DNA of 64,000 bases from JAFAGO01 sp031987605 (GTDB lineage: Bacteria; Bacteroidota; Bacteroidia; Flavobacteriales; Weeksellaceae), in NCBI GenBank assembly GCA_031987605.1, contig DALZZF010000001.1:1-64000 (forward strand), given 5' to 3'. Of this stretch, positions 17,321 through 25,871 are shown in pieces. Both the position numbers and the translations under genes were made by a program. Every line of letters starts with the position of its first letter. Positions within the stretch are counted from its first letter, which is position 1. Under the pieces are notes generated by a model. That model ran no database searches, was not told where the DNA came from, and was given only the letters and a program-made list of their open reading frames with translations.

Positions 17321-18346
17321 TTAGGACTGATAATTTTTCACCGCATCTACAAATGCTTTTGCGTGATCTACCGGAATATTCGGTAAAATTCCGTGTCCGA
17401 GATTGGCGATATAGCGGTCTTTTCCGAATTCATCAATCATTTCCTTCACCATTTTCTGGATAACCGGAATCGGCGATAATAATCTTGAAGGATCAAAATT
17501 CCCCTGAAGTGTTATTTTTCCACCGGAAAGTTTTCGCGCTGTTATCGGATTGCAAGTCCAGTCTACTCCTAAGGCAGAAGCCTTGGATTGAGCCATTTCA
17601 TCGAGCGCAAACCAGCAGCCTTTACCAAATACAATCACCGGAGAAACCTCCGATAACGCTTCAACAACCTGATTGATATACTGCCACGAAAACTCCTGAT
17701 AATCTGTTGGTGAAAGCATTCCGCCCCAGGAATCGAAAATCTGAACGGCATTTACGCCGGTTTTTACTTTTTCTTTTAAATATAAAATCGTGGTATCGGT
17801 AATTTTCTGCAATAATTGATGGGCAGCAACGGGATTTGTAAAACAGAATGCTTTTGCTTTATCAAAAGATTTTGAACCTTTTCCTTCGACCGCATAACAG
17901 AAATTCGTCCATGGCGAACCTGCAAAACCAATCAGAGGAACCTCATCATTCAGCATTTCCTTGGTTAGTTTTATCGCATCCATCACATATCCCAAACTTT
18001 CGTGAATATCGGGTATGAAGACTTTTTCAACATCTTCCGCACTACGAATCGGATTTGGCAAAACCGGACCAATATTTTCCTGAAGTTCGACCTCAATGCC
18101 CATTGCCTGTGGAATAACCAAAATATCCGAAAACAAAATGGCGGCATCCGGCTGAATAATCCGGATCGGCTGAACCGTGATTTCGGCAGCGAGTTCGGGC
18201 GTTTTGCAACGGGTGAAAAAATCATATTTTTCGCGAAGCGCGCGAAATTCCGGAAGGTATCTTCCTGCTTGACGCATCATCCAAACCGGCGGTCGTTCTA
18301 CGGTTTCACCTTTTAAGGCTTTTAAAAATAAATCGTTCTTTATCAT
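17321..18346 (-). CDS. hemE: Uroporphyrinogen decarboxylase
   Basis: Removes four acetate carboxyls from uroporphyrinogen III to give coproporphyrinogen III. Signatures: PPVWMMRQAGRYLPEFR near the N-terminus with the conserved RQAGR, the substrate Asp in ILFSDILVIPQAMG, GFAGSPWTNFCY, and a C-terminal NLGHGILPNIP. The ATG at 18346 (MIKNDLFLKAL) is preferred. An upstream in-frame TTG at 18364 would overlap hemD, whereas the ATG falls one base after the hemD stop, as expected in a coupled operon. Length is then 341 residues. Confidence 0.97.
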   Translation of the reverse strand: MIKNDLFLKALKGETVERPPVWMMRQAGRYLPEFRALREKYDFFTRCKTPELAAEITVQPIRIIQPDAAILFSDILVIPQAMGIEVELQENIGPVLPNPIRSAEDVEKVFIPDIHESLGYVMDAIKLTKEMLNDEVPLIGFAGSPWTNFCYAVEGKGSKSFDKAKAFCFTNPVAAHQLLQKITDTTILYLKEKVKTGVNAVQIFDSWGGMLSPTDYQEFSWQYINQVVEALSEVSPVIVFGKGCWFALDEMAQSKASALGVDWTCNPITARKLSGGKITLQGNFDPSRLLSPIPVIQKMVKEMIDEFGKDRYIANLGHGILPNIPVDHAKAFVDAVKNYQS

Positions 18347-18347
18347 A

Positions 18348-19016
18348 TTAAATGGTAGGGGCAAAATATTTCAAACAATCATCGATTACCGCATCAATAT
18401 TTTGTTCCCGGGAGATTTGAATTTGTTTTGTATCCACTGTTAATGCACCTGCCGTGGTGGTTCCGATGCAAAAACAGATTTCATTGCTGATGGAATTTTC
18501 TTTAAAAAAACTTTCAATTCCGGACGGACTGAAAAAGAGAATGCCTTCTAATTTTTCATCCATTTTGTGTGGAGTTATAAAAGTTTTATACACTTCATAC
18601 TCAGCAAAATGGATCTTATTTTTTAGCAACATTTCGGATAAAACTGCTCTTCTAATATTTCCGCAAAAATGAACCGTTTTTTTTGTGCTGTATTTTGCTA
18701 TAATCTTTTGCGCAAGTTCTTCAGCGTAATTTTCGGTTTCCAAAACGGTAAATCCGAAATCCTCCAATATTTTTTTAGTCTGATGTCCGACACAAACGGC
18801 GGGTGTTTTTTTTAAAAGAGTATAAAACTCACTTTCCGCAATACTTTTCACTGCATTTTTAGAGGTGAAAATCAGCAAATCCGCATCATATTTATATTGA
18901 AAATCAACAGGTTGAATTTGAATAAAATCTGCATCAATCAATTCAATTCCGTAATTTCTGAATTTTTCAGACTGCTGATGATTCAGTTTTTTGGTGGATA
19001 AAACTCGAACGGACAT
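18348..19016 (-). CDS. hemD: Uroporphyrinogen-III synthase
   Basis: Cyclises hydroxymethylbilane to uroporphyrinogen III with inversion of ring D. The family has little sequence conservation. This 222-residue protein shows the two-lobe pattern, with LLIFTSKNAVKSI in the first lobe and GILFFSPSGIESFF plus CIGTTTAGAL in the second. Its place between hemC and hemE makes the call firm. Both gaps are small: 4 bases to hemC and 1 to hemE. Confidence 0.92.
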   Translation of the reverse strand: MSVRVLSTKKLNHQQSEKFRNYGIELIDADFIQIQPVDFQYKYDADLLIFTSKNAVKSIAESEFYTLLKKTPAVCVGHQTKKILEDFGFTVLETENYAEELAQKIIAKYSTKKTVHFCGNIRRAVLSEMLLKNKIHFAEYEVYKTFITPHKMDEKLEGILFFSPSGIESFFKENSISNEICFCIGTTTAGALTVDTKQIQISREQNIDAVIDDCLKYFAPTI

Positions 19017-19020
19017 GGCT

Positions 19021-19944
19021 TTATTTTTTCAGTTCGCGGCTGATGTTTTCCATCAACTCTTTTCCGCCATTTTCCAGAATTTCCTTTGCGGCCTTTTCGC
19101 CTGCATTTTCCCAATCGTTGAAACCGATTACTTTTTCAACTTCAATTTTATCTTTGCCGTCAATGGAAAGCAGATTTCCTTTAAACACAATTTTTTGAGC
19201 TTCTTCATCAAATGTCGCCAATGCTGCAATCGGTGCTGTACAACCGCCTTCCAGAGTTTTCAAAAACTGTCTTTCGATATGCGTTTCGATGTCCGCTTTT
19301 TGATCGTTCAGTTTTGAAAGGGCATTTACAGAATAGTCATCATTTTCCAAAGCAACGACTAAAAGTGCACCCTGAGCCGGAGCAGGAAGCATCCAATCCA
19401 GTGCTGTATATTTTTGATTATCAATATTTAAACGTTCCAAACCTGCTTTTGCAAAAATAGCTCCGTTCCATTGATGATTCTGTAATTTTTGAAGCCTGGT
19501 CTGCACATTTCCACGCAAATTTTCCACCTCGTGAAGCGGAAAACGATTGAGCCATTGCGCTTTTCTGCGAAGTGATCCGGTTGCAACAATTCCTTCACCG
19601 GAAAGAAAGTCCAGATTGTCTTTGTACACCAGAACATCTTCGGTTTCCCCGCGTTCCAGAACGGCGGCTTTTACAATTCCTTTCGGCAAAGTTGTGGGCA
19701 CATCTTTCATGGAATGCACGGCAATATCAATCTTGCCTTCCAACATGGCGATGTCCAGAGTTTTGGTGAAAATCCCGATAATTCCGAGTTCGTACAAAGG
19801 CTTGTGAAGCAGCAGATCTCCGTCGGATTTTACAGAAACGATCTCGGTTTGAAAACCAATGTTCTGCAACTGATCCGAAACATGATGAGCCTGCCAAAGC
19901 GCAAGTTTGCTGTCGCGCGTCCCGATGCGAATAACTTTATGCAT
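19021..19944 (-). CDS. hemC: Hydroxymethylbilane synthase (porphobilinogen deaminase)
   Basis: Polymerises four porphobilinogens onto a dipyrromethane cofactor. Signatures: IGTRDSKLALWQA at the N-terminus, VHSMKDVPTTLP with the catalytic Asp region, GSLRRKAQ, and the cofactor cysteine in EGGCTAPIAALA. At 307 residues it is standard. Its start overlaps the end of hemA by 8 bases. Confidence 0.97.
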   Translation of the reverse strand: MHKVIRIGTRDSKLALWQAHHVSDQLQNIGFQTEIVSVKSDGDLLLHKPLYELGIIGIFTKTLDIAMLEGKIDIAVHSMKDVPTTLPKGIVKAAVLERGETEDVLVYKDNLDFLSGEGIVATGSLRRKAQWLNRFPLHEVENLRGNVQTRLQKLQNHQWNGAIFAKAGLERLNIDNQKYTALDWMLPAPAQGALLVVALENDDYSVNALSKLNDQKADIETHIERQFLKTLEGGCTAPIAALATFDEEAQKIVFKGNLLSIDGKDKIEVEKVIGFNDWENAGEKAAKEILENGGKELMENISRELKK

Positions 19945-21214
19945 TCCGGATCGGTTCTAACTGAAAAATTTTGCCCAACCATTCTGCACTTTCCTCAAGA
20001 TCGGAATTTTCATCTTTAAAATGCGAGGCAAAATGTGCCGTTATTTTCTGGATGATATTGGCGGTAATCATTTCGGCCTGAACCTCATCGAAATTCTCGA
20101 ATTTCTTTTTATGATAGTTCATTTCGTTGTTTTTGATGTCTTCAAACTTCGCTTTTAAAGCATGAATGGTCGGCGCATATTTTCGGGCATGGCTCCATTT
20201 GAAGAAATCTTCTTTTACTTCCTCAATAATTTCTAATGCTTTCGGGATATGTTTTTTACGGTTTTCAATAGTCTGATTGGTCATTTGCGACAACTGATCC
20301 AGATGAATCAACTGCACATTTGCAAATTCCTGAATCGTTTCTTCCACATTTTTCGGAACCGATAAATCCAGAATCAAAAGATTTTTATTTTCCGGAATCA
20401 TTTCTGTGGTAACGGTGGGCTGCGGAGCTCCGGTTGCCACAATCAGAATATCCGTTCCCTGAATTTCAGTTTCCAGATCTTCAATATTTTTTACCGAAAC
20501 GTTGAATTTATCCGAAATTTTCTCTGCTTTTTCTTTGGTGCGGTTAATCAAAGTAATATTGTGACCTGCCGTGTGTTTCACTAAATTTTCGCAGGTATTT
20601 TTCCCGATTTTTCCAAGGCCGAAAAGAAGGATTTTTTTCGCCGAAATATTCGGAACATTTTCCAGAATATACTGTACGGAAGCAAATGAAACCGATGTTG
20701 CCCCGGAACTGATTTCCGTTTCGTTTTTAATTCTTTTGCTCGCCTGAATAACGGCATTAATCAACCTTTCAAAATAATTATCTGAAAGTCCTTTGGACTG
20801 AGATAATTTGAAACCGCCTTTTACCTGTGCAATAATTTCAAAATCACCCAGAATCTGGCTCTCCATCCCGGTTCCCACTTTGAAAAGATGCGAAACCGCT
20901 TCATTGTTTTTATGAATATACGCCACTTTCTGGAAATCTTCCACATTTCCGTTGCTGAAACGGCACAACAAAGAAATTAACTGATAGGGATGTTCTGCAA
21001 AACCGTAAATTTCGGTTCTGTTGCAGGTTGAGATTACAAAAATCGGAGAAATTCCTTCAGTTTTTGCCTGATTCAGGAGGCTTTCTTTTGCTTCGTCGTT
21101 CAAACTGAATTTACCGCGCATTCCGGCATCTGCCTTTTGATAACTCAATCCTACAACGTAGAAATGCCTGGTTTTCAATATATCTTTTCCTTCCATTGGA
21201 AATCTTTGCTTCAT
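19937..21214 (-). CDS. hemA: Glutamyl-tRNA reductase
   Basis: First dedicated enzyme of the C5 pathway: reduces glutamyl-tRNA to glutamate-1-semialdehyde with NADPH. The nucleophilic cysteine is C64 in ISTCNRTEIYGF. The Rossmann region is KKILLFGLGKIGKN, and a C-terminal dimerisation helix bundle follows. At 425 residues it is typical. The ATG at 21214 is used; an internal ATG at residue 7 would give a start nearer the conserved part. A -7 box lies just upstream at 21228-21235. As head gene of hemA-C-D-E-F-B it is the natural control point. The divergent neighbour is an AraC regulator. Confidence 0.96.
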   Translation of the reverse strand: MKQRFPMEGKDILKTRHFYVVGLSYQKADAGMRGKFSLNDEAKESLLNQAKTEGISPIFVISTCNRTEIYGFAEHPYQLISLLCRFSNGNVEDFQKVAYIHKNNEAVSHLFKVGTGMESQILGDFEIIAQVKGGFKLSQSKGLSDNYFERLINAVIQASKRIKNETEISSGATSVSFASVQYILENVPNISAKKILLFGLGKIGKNTCENLVKHTAGHNITLINRTKEKAEKISDKFNVSVKNIEDLETEIQGTDILIVATGAPQPTVTTEMIPENKNLLILDLSVPKNVEETIQEFANVQLIHLDQLSQMTNQTIENRKKHIPKALEIIEEVKEDFFKWSHARKYAPTIHALKAKFEDIKNNEMNYHKKKFENFDEVQAEMITANIIQKITAHFASHFKDENSDLEESAEWLGKIFQLEPIRNA

Positions 21215-21227
21215 AAAATTTCGACTA

Positions 21228-21235
21228 CAAATTTA
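21228..21235 (-). promoter_or_regulatory. Promoter -7 box of the hemACDEFB operon
   Basis: Reads TAAATTTG on the minus strand, 14 bases before the hemA ATG. No strong -33 is visible at the usual spacing, which would fit a regulated promoter. Confidence 0.5.
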
Positions 21236-21408
21236 AAAAGGCACATTTCAAAAAAATAACGCTAAAAGTACAATTAATACCCTTCAAAGTTTTTAGAATA
21301 TTTTCATTCAAGTAAAACCATTTAAATAACTGACAAGCAAATATTTAATTAAAACATCGGATTAAAATTTAGAATAGTTCTAAATTAGTTTTTTCATTTA
21401 TTTATGTT

Positions 21409-21416
21409 TATATTTG
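21409..21416 (+). promoter_or_regulatory. Promoter -7 box of the AraC-hemH unit
   Basis: Reads TATATTTG, 17 bases before the ATG of the AraC regulator gene. The two -7 boxes of this divergent region are about 175 bases apart, leaving room for a shared operator that I could not define. Confidence 0.5.
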
Positions 21417-21432
21417 TCGCAAAAATATCGCT

Positions 21433-22311
21433 ATGAGTACCGTTGACGACATTTTGCTGGAAGAAGATTTAATCTGCATGAGAATCTGGAACGATACTGA
21501 TTCTGTGCAGGTTACAGAACGAAACATGTCTTCCGATGCCATACAGTTTCATTTTGTTTTGAAGGGAAGTGCTACGTTTTTATTCAATGGCGGAAATTAT
21601 AAAATGCCGGTAAGTGCAGAAATGGGGTTAATCCTTTTTAATCCTGAAAAAGGCATCCCGCTCCATGTAGAACTGGTTCCCGAAACCTGGATTGTAAGCA
21701 TTGCCATTCCCGTAAAAAAATTCCACAGTTTATTTTCTTCCGAGGCAGAATTTATTCCGTTCCTGAACAGGGAAAGCGCCGGAAAAAAGCATTATTCTCA
21801 GGAAAAACTCAGCCCTTCGGTTTTAGCGGTTTTATTTCAGATTATGAATTTCAGCCTGCATTCATCAATGAAAAAACTGTATTATACCGGTAAAGTATTT
21901 GAAGTTTTAAGCCTGCTTTTTAACAAACCGGACGAAAATAATAATGATGCATGCCCGTTTAAATCCGACAGCGAAGACACTTCCAAAATCCAGAAAGCCA
22001 AAGATATCCTGCTCGAAAATATGGCCGAACCTCCGACTTTGCAGGAACTTTCTGCGGAAGTAGGATTGAATATCAAGAAATTGAAGGAAGGCTTTAAAAG
22101 CATTTATGGCGACACGGTTTACGGTTTTTTAATCGATTACAAACTGGAATTTGCCAGAAAACTGCTCGACAGCGGAACTTATAATGTAAATGAAGTGGGC
22201 TGCAAAATCGGTTACAGCACCGCAAGTCATTTTATTTCGGCATTCAAAAACAAATACGGGATTACCCCGAAAAAATACCTGACCAAACATCAGACAACAG
22301 CAAGCAGTTAA
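21433..22311 (+). CDS. AraC-family transcriptional regulator
   Basis: A DNA-binding activator or repressor. The N-terminal half (about residues 20-110) has the beta-rich cupin-like pattern of AraC sensor domains. The C-terminal pair of helix-turn-helix motifs (about 190-290) is clear, with PPTLQELSAEVGLNIKKLKEGFKSIYG and the closing signature VGCKIGYSTASHFISAFKNKYGITPKKYL. At 292 residues it is normal. It lies between divergent hemA and hemH, which starts 30 bases downstream on the same strand. Control of heme synthesis, perhaps by iron or heme status, is a reasonable inference but is not shown by the sequence. Confidence 0.88.
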   Translation: MSTVDDILLEEDLICMRIWNDTDSVQVTERNMSSDAIQFHFVLKGSATFLFNGGNYKMPVSAEMGLILFNPEKGIPLHVELVPETWIVSIAIPVKKFHSLFSSEAEFIPFLNRESAGKKHYSQEKLSPSVLAVLFQIMNFSLHSSMKKLYYTGKVFEVLSLLFNKPDENNNDACPFKSDSEDTSKIQKAKDILLENMAEPPTLQELSAEVGLNIKKLKEGFKSIYGDTVYGFLIDYKLEFARKLLDSGTYNVNEVGCKIGYSTASHFISAFKNKYGITPKKYLTKHQTTASS

Positions 22312-22340
22312 TGGCTTATTGCTTAATTAATACTTTATAA

Positions 22341-23369
22341 ATGAAAGGTGTACTTTTAGTCAATCTCGGTTCTCCGGAAGCCCCAACTCCGGAAGCCGTA
22401 AAACCTTACCTCGACGAATTTTTAATGGACGAACGCGTGATCGATTTGCCGTATTGGCTGCGGTGGTTCGTGGTTCGCCAGATTATTTTGAGAACAAGAC
22501 CGAAAAAATCCGCTGAAGCGTATGAAAAAATCTGGTGGGAAGACGGATCTCCATTGATTGTGATCTCCAGAAGAACTCAGGAAAAAGTTCAGAAATTAAC
22601 CGATATTCCGGTAGAATTAGCCATGCGCTACGGAAAACCTTCCATTGAAGACGGCTTGAAAAAACTTTATGAAAAAGGCGTTACCGAAGTTTTTCTGATG
22701 AGTTTATATCCTCAATATGCAATGTCGACCACAGAAACCATTGAGGTTTTGGCAGACGAACTGGTGGAAAAATATTTTCCAAAAATTAAACTCACCAAAC
22801 TTCAACCTTTTTACAATAATCAGGATTACATTAAAAATATTTCCGCCGTTATCGGAAAAGCACTTTCCACCTATGATTATGATTGTTTGTTGTTTTCTTA
22901 TCACGGTTTACCGGAAAGACATTTGAGAAAAACCGATAAAACCGGAAAACACAAAAACATAAAATTTACAGATCACGAATACTGCTGCCAACCCGGAACG
23001 CCGGAAGCCGCACAATGCTACCGCACACACTGCATGGAAACCACAAGACAAATCGTGGAAACCCTCGGAATTCCGAAGGAAAAATATGCGCTGGCATTTC
23101 AGTCGCGCTTGGGAATGGACAAATGGATTACGCCTTATACCGCGGACACCGTGATTGAATTGGGAAAAAAAGGCGTAAAAAAACTGGCTGTTGTAACGCC
23201 CGCTTTTGTCGCAGACTGCATAGAAACGTTAGAAGAAATTGAAATGGCTGCCGGAGAATCTTTTAAAGAAAATGGTGGCGAAGAATTCCGCATGATTCCG
23301 TGTTTGAATGATGATGATGACTGGACAAAAACGTTGGCGTTGTGGATTAATGACTGGGCAAAAAATTAG
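22341..23369 (+). CDS. hemH: Ferrochelatase
   Basis: Inserts Fe2+ into protoporphyrin IX, the last step to protoheme. Signatures: GVLLVNLGSPEAPTPEAVKPYL at the start, SLYPQYAMSTTET, the active-site His in LLFSYHGLPERHL, and AFQSRLGMDKWITPYT. The C-terminal acidic EETLEEIEMAA helix also fits. The cysteine pair after YCCQPGTPEAAQCY resembles that of many bacterial enzymes. At 342 residues it is standard. It is probably cotranscribed with the AraC gene. Confidence 0.96.
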   Translation: MKGVLLVNLGSPEAPTPEAVKPYLDEFLMDERVIDLPYWLRWFVVRQIILRTRPKKSAEAYEKIWWEDGSPLIVISRRTQEKVQKLTDIPVELAMRYGKPSIEDGLKKLYEKGVTEVFLMSLYPQYAMSTTETIEVLADELVEKYFPKIKLTKLQPFYNNQDYIKNISAVIGKALSTYDYDCLLFSYHGLPERHLRKTDKTGKHKNIKFTDHEYCCQPGTPEAAQCYRTHCMETTRQIVETLGIPKEKYALAFQSRLGMDKWITPYTADTVIELGKKGVKKLAVVTPAFVADCIETLEEIEMAAGESFKENGGEEFRMIPCLNDDDDWTKTLALWINDWAKN

Positions 23370-23429
23370 GTTCTCCGATAAAACCTATAGATTTTTATAA
23401 TTAAAGTTTGTCAATTCATTTTGGTTTCA

Positions 23430-23700
23430 GTTCTTTTGTCTTGAAACAAAAGAACCAAAAATTGCCTCACGTCCTTATTTATTATTTTTAAAGGAATCGG
23501 CGAACCACTTCGTTAGGTTTCAAGACTTGGAAACTCGGCTAAAATTTTAAAAAATTTTCCTAAAATCTCCAAAACTCAGGCGGAAAGAAAGGTTTCAACC
23601 ATGAAAGAAAGGTTCCTGCCGCCACTCAAACAGTGGAGATTTTTTAACAGAAATTATTTAATTTTTTTTGACGCCTCCGTTTCCGAGGTCAATTTAAAAT
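23430..23700. repeat. Dispersed intergenic repeat, copy A
   Basis: Fills most of the 384 bases between hemH and hemJ. It opens with a 9-base hairpin (GTTCTTTTG at 23430-23438 paired with 23447-23455). It has an insert of about 55 bases relative to copy C, then a shared body with AAGACTTGGAAACT. The CCACT/AGTGG hairpin near 23621-23636 is followed by a T run, and a CCTC/GAGG hairpin lies in the GCCTCCGTTTCCGAGGTC segment. Copy C (56240-56495) matches over nearly its whole length; copy B (24589-24674) matches only the right end. There is no coding frame. It might end hemH transcription through the second hairpin. Confidence 0.8.
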
Positions 23701-23753
23701 TGAATATTTATTTAAATTTCAGTTCAAAATTGCAAAAATTCAAAAATTAGAAA

Positions 23754-24296
23754 ATGCTGTACCTTTATTTAAAAGCACTTCACATCATTTTCGTGGTGTG
23801 CTGGTTTGCCGGGCTTTTTTATATTGTCCGTCTTTTCGTATATTATGCAGAAGCGCAAACCAAATCCGCTCCCGAAAAGCAGATTCTCCTGAATCAGTAT
23901 AAAATCATGACTGCAAGATTGTGGTCGATAATTACCTATCCTGCCGCAATTTTAGCAACAATCTTCGGAATCTGGATGCTTGTTGTAAATCCGGCTCTGT
24001 TGCAAGCACCCTGGATGCACGTAAAATTATTATTCGTGGTTTTGCTTTGGCTGTATCATTTCAAATGCGGACAGTTCGTGAATCAGATTAAAAATGAAAC
24101 CCTATCCAAAACCGGAAGTTTCTTTAGAATCTGGAATGAGGGTGCCACCATCATTTTATTTGCCGTCATTTTTATTGTGATGCTGAAAAGTGCATTTTCA
24201 TGGATTTTTGGTGTGGTCGGTTTGCTGGCGCTCGCGATGTTATTGATGTTGGGAATTCGCCTTTACAAAAGGATTCGTGAGAAAAATGAAAAGTAA
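23754..24296 (+). CDS. hemJ: Protoporphyrinogen IX oxidase HemJ
   Basis: Oxidises protoporphyrinogen IX to protoporphyrin IX in the inner membrane, replacing HemG or HemY. The 180-residue protein has four or five membrane helices and the family signature near the N-terminus: LHIIFVVCWFAGLFYIVRLFVYY with the essential His10. Residues ARLWSIITYPA and LLFVVLLWLYHF also fit. Its place right after hemH supports the call. No HemG or HemY is present in the window. Confidence 0.9.
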   Translation: MLYLYLKALHIIFVVCWFAGLFYIVRLFVYYAEAQTKSAPEKQILLNQYKIMTARLWSIITYPAAILATIFGIWMLVVNPALLQAPWMHVKLLFVVLLWLYHFKCGQFVNQIKNETLSKTGSFFRIWNEGATIILFAVIFIVMLKSAFSWIFGVVGLLALAMLLMLGIRLYKRIREKNEK

Positions 24297-24305
24297 TTTT
24301 TTATT

Positions 24306-24568
24306 GATACTACCTGTTGTGCATTTTAAATTATTGTATTTCGAAGATAAGTTAACGGCTTTGTTTATCTTATTTTCAAAGAATTCGTTTAGTTTTTTGT
24401 CTTGCTTTGCGTTTTAATTATCGCAAGGTGAAACGAAGTTTTCTTTAAAAGGAAATTGTTTTTAAAGATAAACAAAGGTGCTTCGCTTAAATAAAAAATA
24501 CAATGAATATGGATTTTATTGATTTTCAAACAATTGTATTTTCATACAAAATGCACAATAGGTGATAC
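24306..24568. mobile_element. Foldback, MITE-like element with terminal inverted repeats
   Basis: The ends at 24306-24327 and 24548-24568 are inverted copies sharing the 16-base core ACCTRTTGTGCATTTT, with one mismatch in the core and a one-base gap outside it. A second, perfect 13-base inverted pair lies inside (24359-24371 and 24465-24477, CTTTGTTTATCTT). Smaller pairs (CTTGC/GCAAG, TTCGTTT/AAACGAA) lie nearer the centre. The whole 263 bases can fold on itself. There is no reading frame. This fits a non-autonomous transposable element; a structured RNA at the 3' side of hemJ is the main alternative. I could not define a target-site duplication. Confidence 0.6.
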
Positions 24569-24588
24569 TTCTTAATAGTAGTTTATAC

Positions 24589-24674
24589 TCAAAATTTATT
24601 AACACCTCCATTTCCGAAGTCGATTTAAAATGATACTACAAAATTTTAATTTCCACACAAAATGGGAAGAGCCG
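24589..24674. repeat. Dispersed intergenic repeat, copy B (right end only)
   Basis: Matches copy C at 56409-56495 nearly throughout: TCAAAATTTATTAAC, CCTCCATTTCCGA, GTCGATT, TTTCCACACAAAATGG and AGAGCCG. It starts about 20 bases after the foldback element, whose insertion may have cut the rest of this copy away. Confidence 0.8.
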
Positions 24675-24698
24675 TTAAAATAAGTACAACTCAATTTT

Positions 24699-25319
24699 CT
24701 ATTTCTCAAAAAGCATTTTTGTAATATAATCCCGATCCTGATTTCCGCGTGCCGGAGAATATTCTCTTCCATAAAAAATAATCTGAAGATGGAGTTTGTT
24801 CCATTTGTCTTTTGGGAAAAGTTTTTTTGCATCCTCTTCCGTTTGCACCACATTTTTTCCTTCCGTCAATTTCCATTGTTTCATTAAACGGTGAATGTGC
24901 GTATCCACGGGAAAAGCAGGAAAACCAAAAGCCTGACTCATCACCACAGAAGCGGTTTTATGCCCAACTCCGGGAAGCGATTCCAGTTCCTCAAAAGTAT
25001 GCGGAACTTCTCCATTAAATTTTTCCAGCAGCATTTCCGACATCGCCTTTAAATTCCTGGCTTTTGTGTTGGAAAGTCCAATTTCTCGGATAAGATCTTT
25101 GATTTGAAAAACTTCCAGTTTTGCCATTCTTTGCGGTGTTGGCGCAACCGCAAACAATTCCGGCGTAATCTGATTCACCTTTTTATCCGTTGTTTGTGCA
25201 GAAAGCGCAACGGCAACCAAAAGCGTGAAAGGATCGGAATGATCCAAAGGAATCGGAACTTTGGGATATATTTTTTCCAACTCGGTCATTACAATTTCGG
25301 CGCGTTGCTTTTTGGTCAT
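24699..25319 (-). CDS. nth: Endonuclease III-like DNA glycosylase, lacking Fe-S cysteines
   Basis: Base-excision glycosylase/AP lyase for oxidised pyrimidines. The helix-hairpin-helix ESLPGVGHKTASVV carries catalytic Lys121, and FPVDTHIHRL carries Asp139, matching K120 and D138 of E. coli. The usual C-terminal C-x6-C-x2-C-x5-C cluster is missing: the segment reads YGREYSPARGNQDRDYITKMLFEK without cysteine, and the protein ends there at 206 residues. The ATG at 25319 is chosen over a TTG at 25340, because a -7 box (25338-25345) overlaps the TTG. Activity without the cluster is likely, since both catalytic residues are kept. Confidence 0.9.
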   Translation of the reverse strand: MTKKQRAEIVMTELEKIYPKVPIPLDHSDPFTLLVAVALSAQTTDKKVNQITPELFAVAPTPQRMAKLEVFQIKDLIREIGLSNTKARNLKAMSEMLLEKFNGEVPHTFEELESLPGVGHKTASVVMSQAFGFPAFPVDTHIHRLMKQWKLTEGKNVVQTEEDAKKLFPKDKWNKLHLQIIFYGREYSPARGNQDRDYITKMLFEK

Positions 25320-25337
25320 TTTTGAAGTAAATTTGTG

Positions 25338-25345
25338 CAAAAATA
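25338..25345 (-). promoter_or_regulatory. Promoter -7 box of nth
   Basis: Reads TATTTTTG on the minus strand, 18 bases upstream of the nth ATG, and overlaps the rejected TTG start. Confidence 0.5.
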
Positions 25346-25353
25346 AAGCATTG

Positions 25354-25374
25354 TGCTAAAAGTTGGCGGTCAAT
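25354..25374 (+). repeat. Remnant copy of the bcp 5' end
   Basis: Twenty of 21 bases match 26308-26328, the first codons of bcp (from TGCTAAAAGTTGGCG onward). Weaker similarity continues for about ten more bases. The two copies are in the same orientation, 954 bases apart, and flank the toxin-antitoxin genes. No further bcp frame follows here. It may mark where bcp began before the module arrived. Confidence 0.75.
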
Positions 25375-25382
25375 ATCCACAA

Positions 25383-25871
25383 TTATCCAAACAATTCCTG
25401 TAATGTTTTGGTCGTTATGAACATTTTTCCGCTGTCGGGAAGTTTTATGAAATCATATTTTTTGTAAAATTTTTCGGCTTCATCGTCAATCGGGTCAACT
25501 ACAACCGCGAAAGACCCCATTTCTTGTGAAATATCGAAACTTCTTTTCATGGCATCAATCAATAATACTTTACCGATTCCTTTACCTTGATAATTTTTAT
25601 CAATTGCCAGTCTACCAAGCAAGGTTGTTGGGATGGAAGTATAAGATTTCGGAAGTTTCTTCCGTATTGGTGCTGAAAAATCATTTAAAGGAATACTACT
25701 GTTGGAAAGCGTATAATATCCTTTAATAATTTCATTTTCGGAAAGCACAAAACATACAGATAATTTTCTTTTAATGTCTTGTCCGGCTTGTGTTTTCAAA
25801 TAATTATTCAAAAGTTCTTTTCCGCAGTCAAAAGATTCCTTGTCGTGCTTTTTGTGTAAAAGTTCGATCAT
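25383..25871 (-). CDS. GNAT-family toxin of a DUF1778/GNAT toxin-antitoxin module
   Basis: Acetyltransferase of the TacT/AtaT type; characterised members acetylate aminoacyl-tRNA and stop translation. The acetyl-CoA loop is LAIDKNYQGKGIGKVLL, and the likely catalytic Tyr lies in AEKFYKKYDF near the C-terminus. The N-terminus LLHKKHDKESFDCGKELLNNYL is typical of this branch. At 162 residues it is the normal size. Its ATG overlaps the antitoxin stop by 4 bases (ATGA), so the pair is coupled with the antitoxin first. Which tRNA it targets cannot be read from the sequence. Confidence 0.88.
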   Translation of the reverse strand: MIELLHKKHDKESFDCGKELLNNYLKTQAGQDIKRKLSVCFVLSENEIIKGYYTLSNSSIPLNDFSAPIRKKLPKSYTSIPTTLLGRLAIDKNYQGKGIGKVLLIDAMKRSFDISQEMGSFAVVVDPIDDEAEKFYKKYDFIKLPDSGKMFITTKTLQELFG

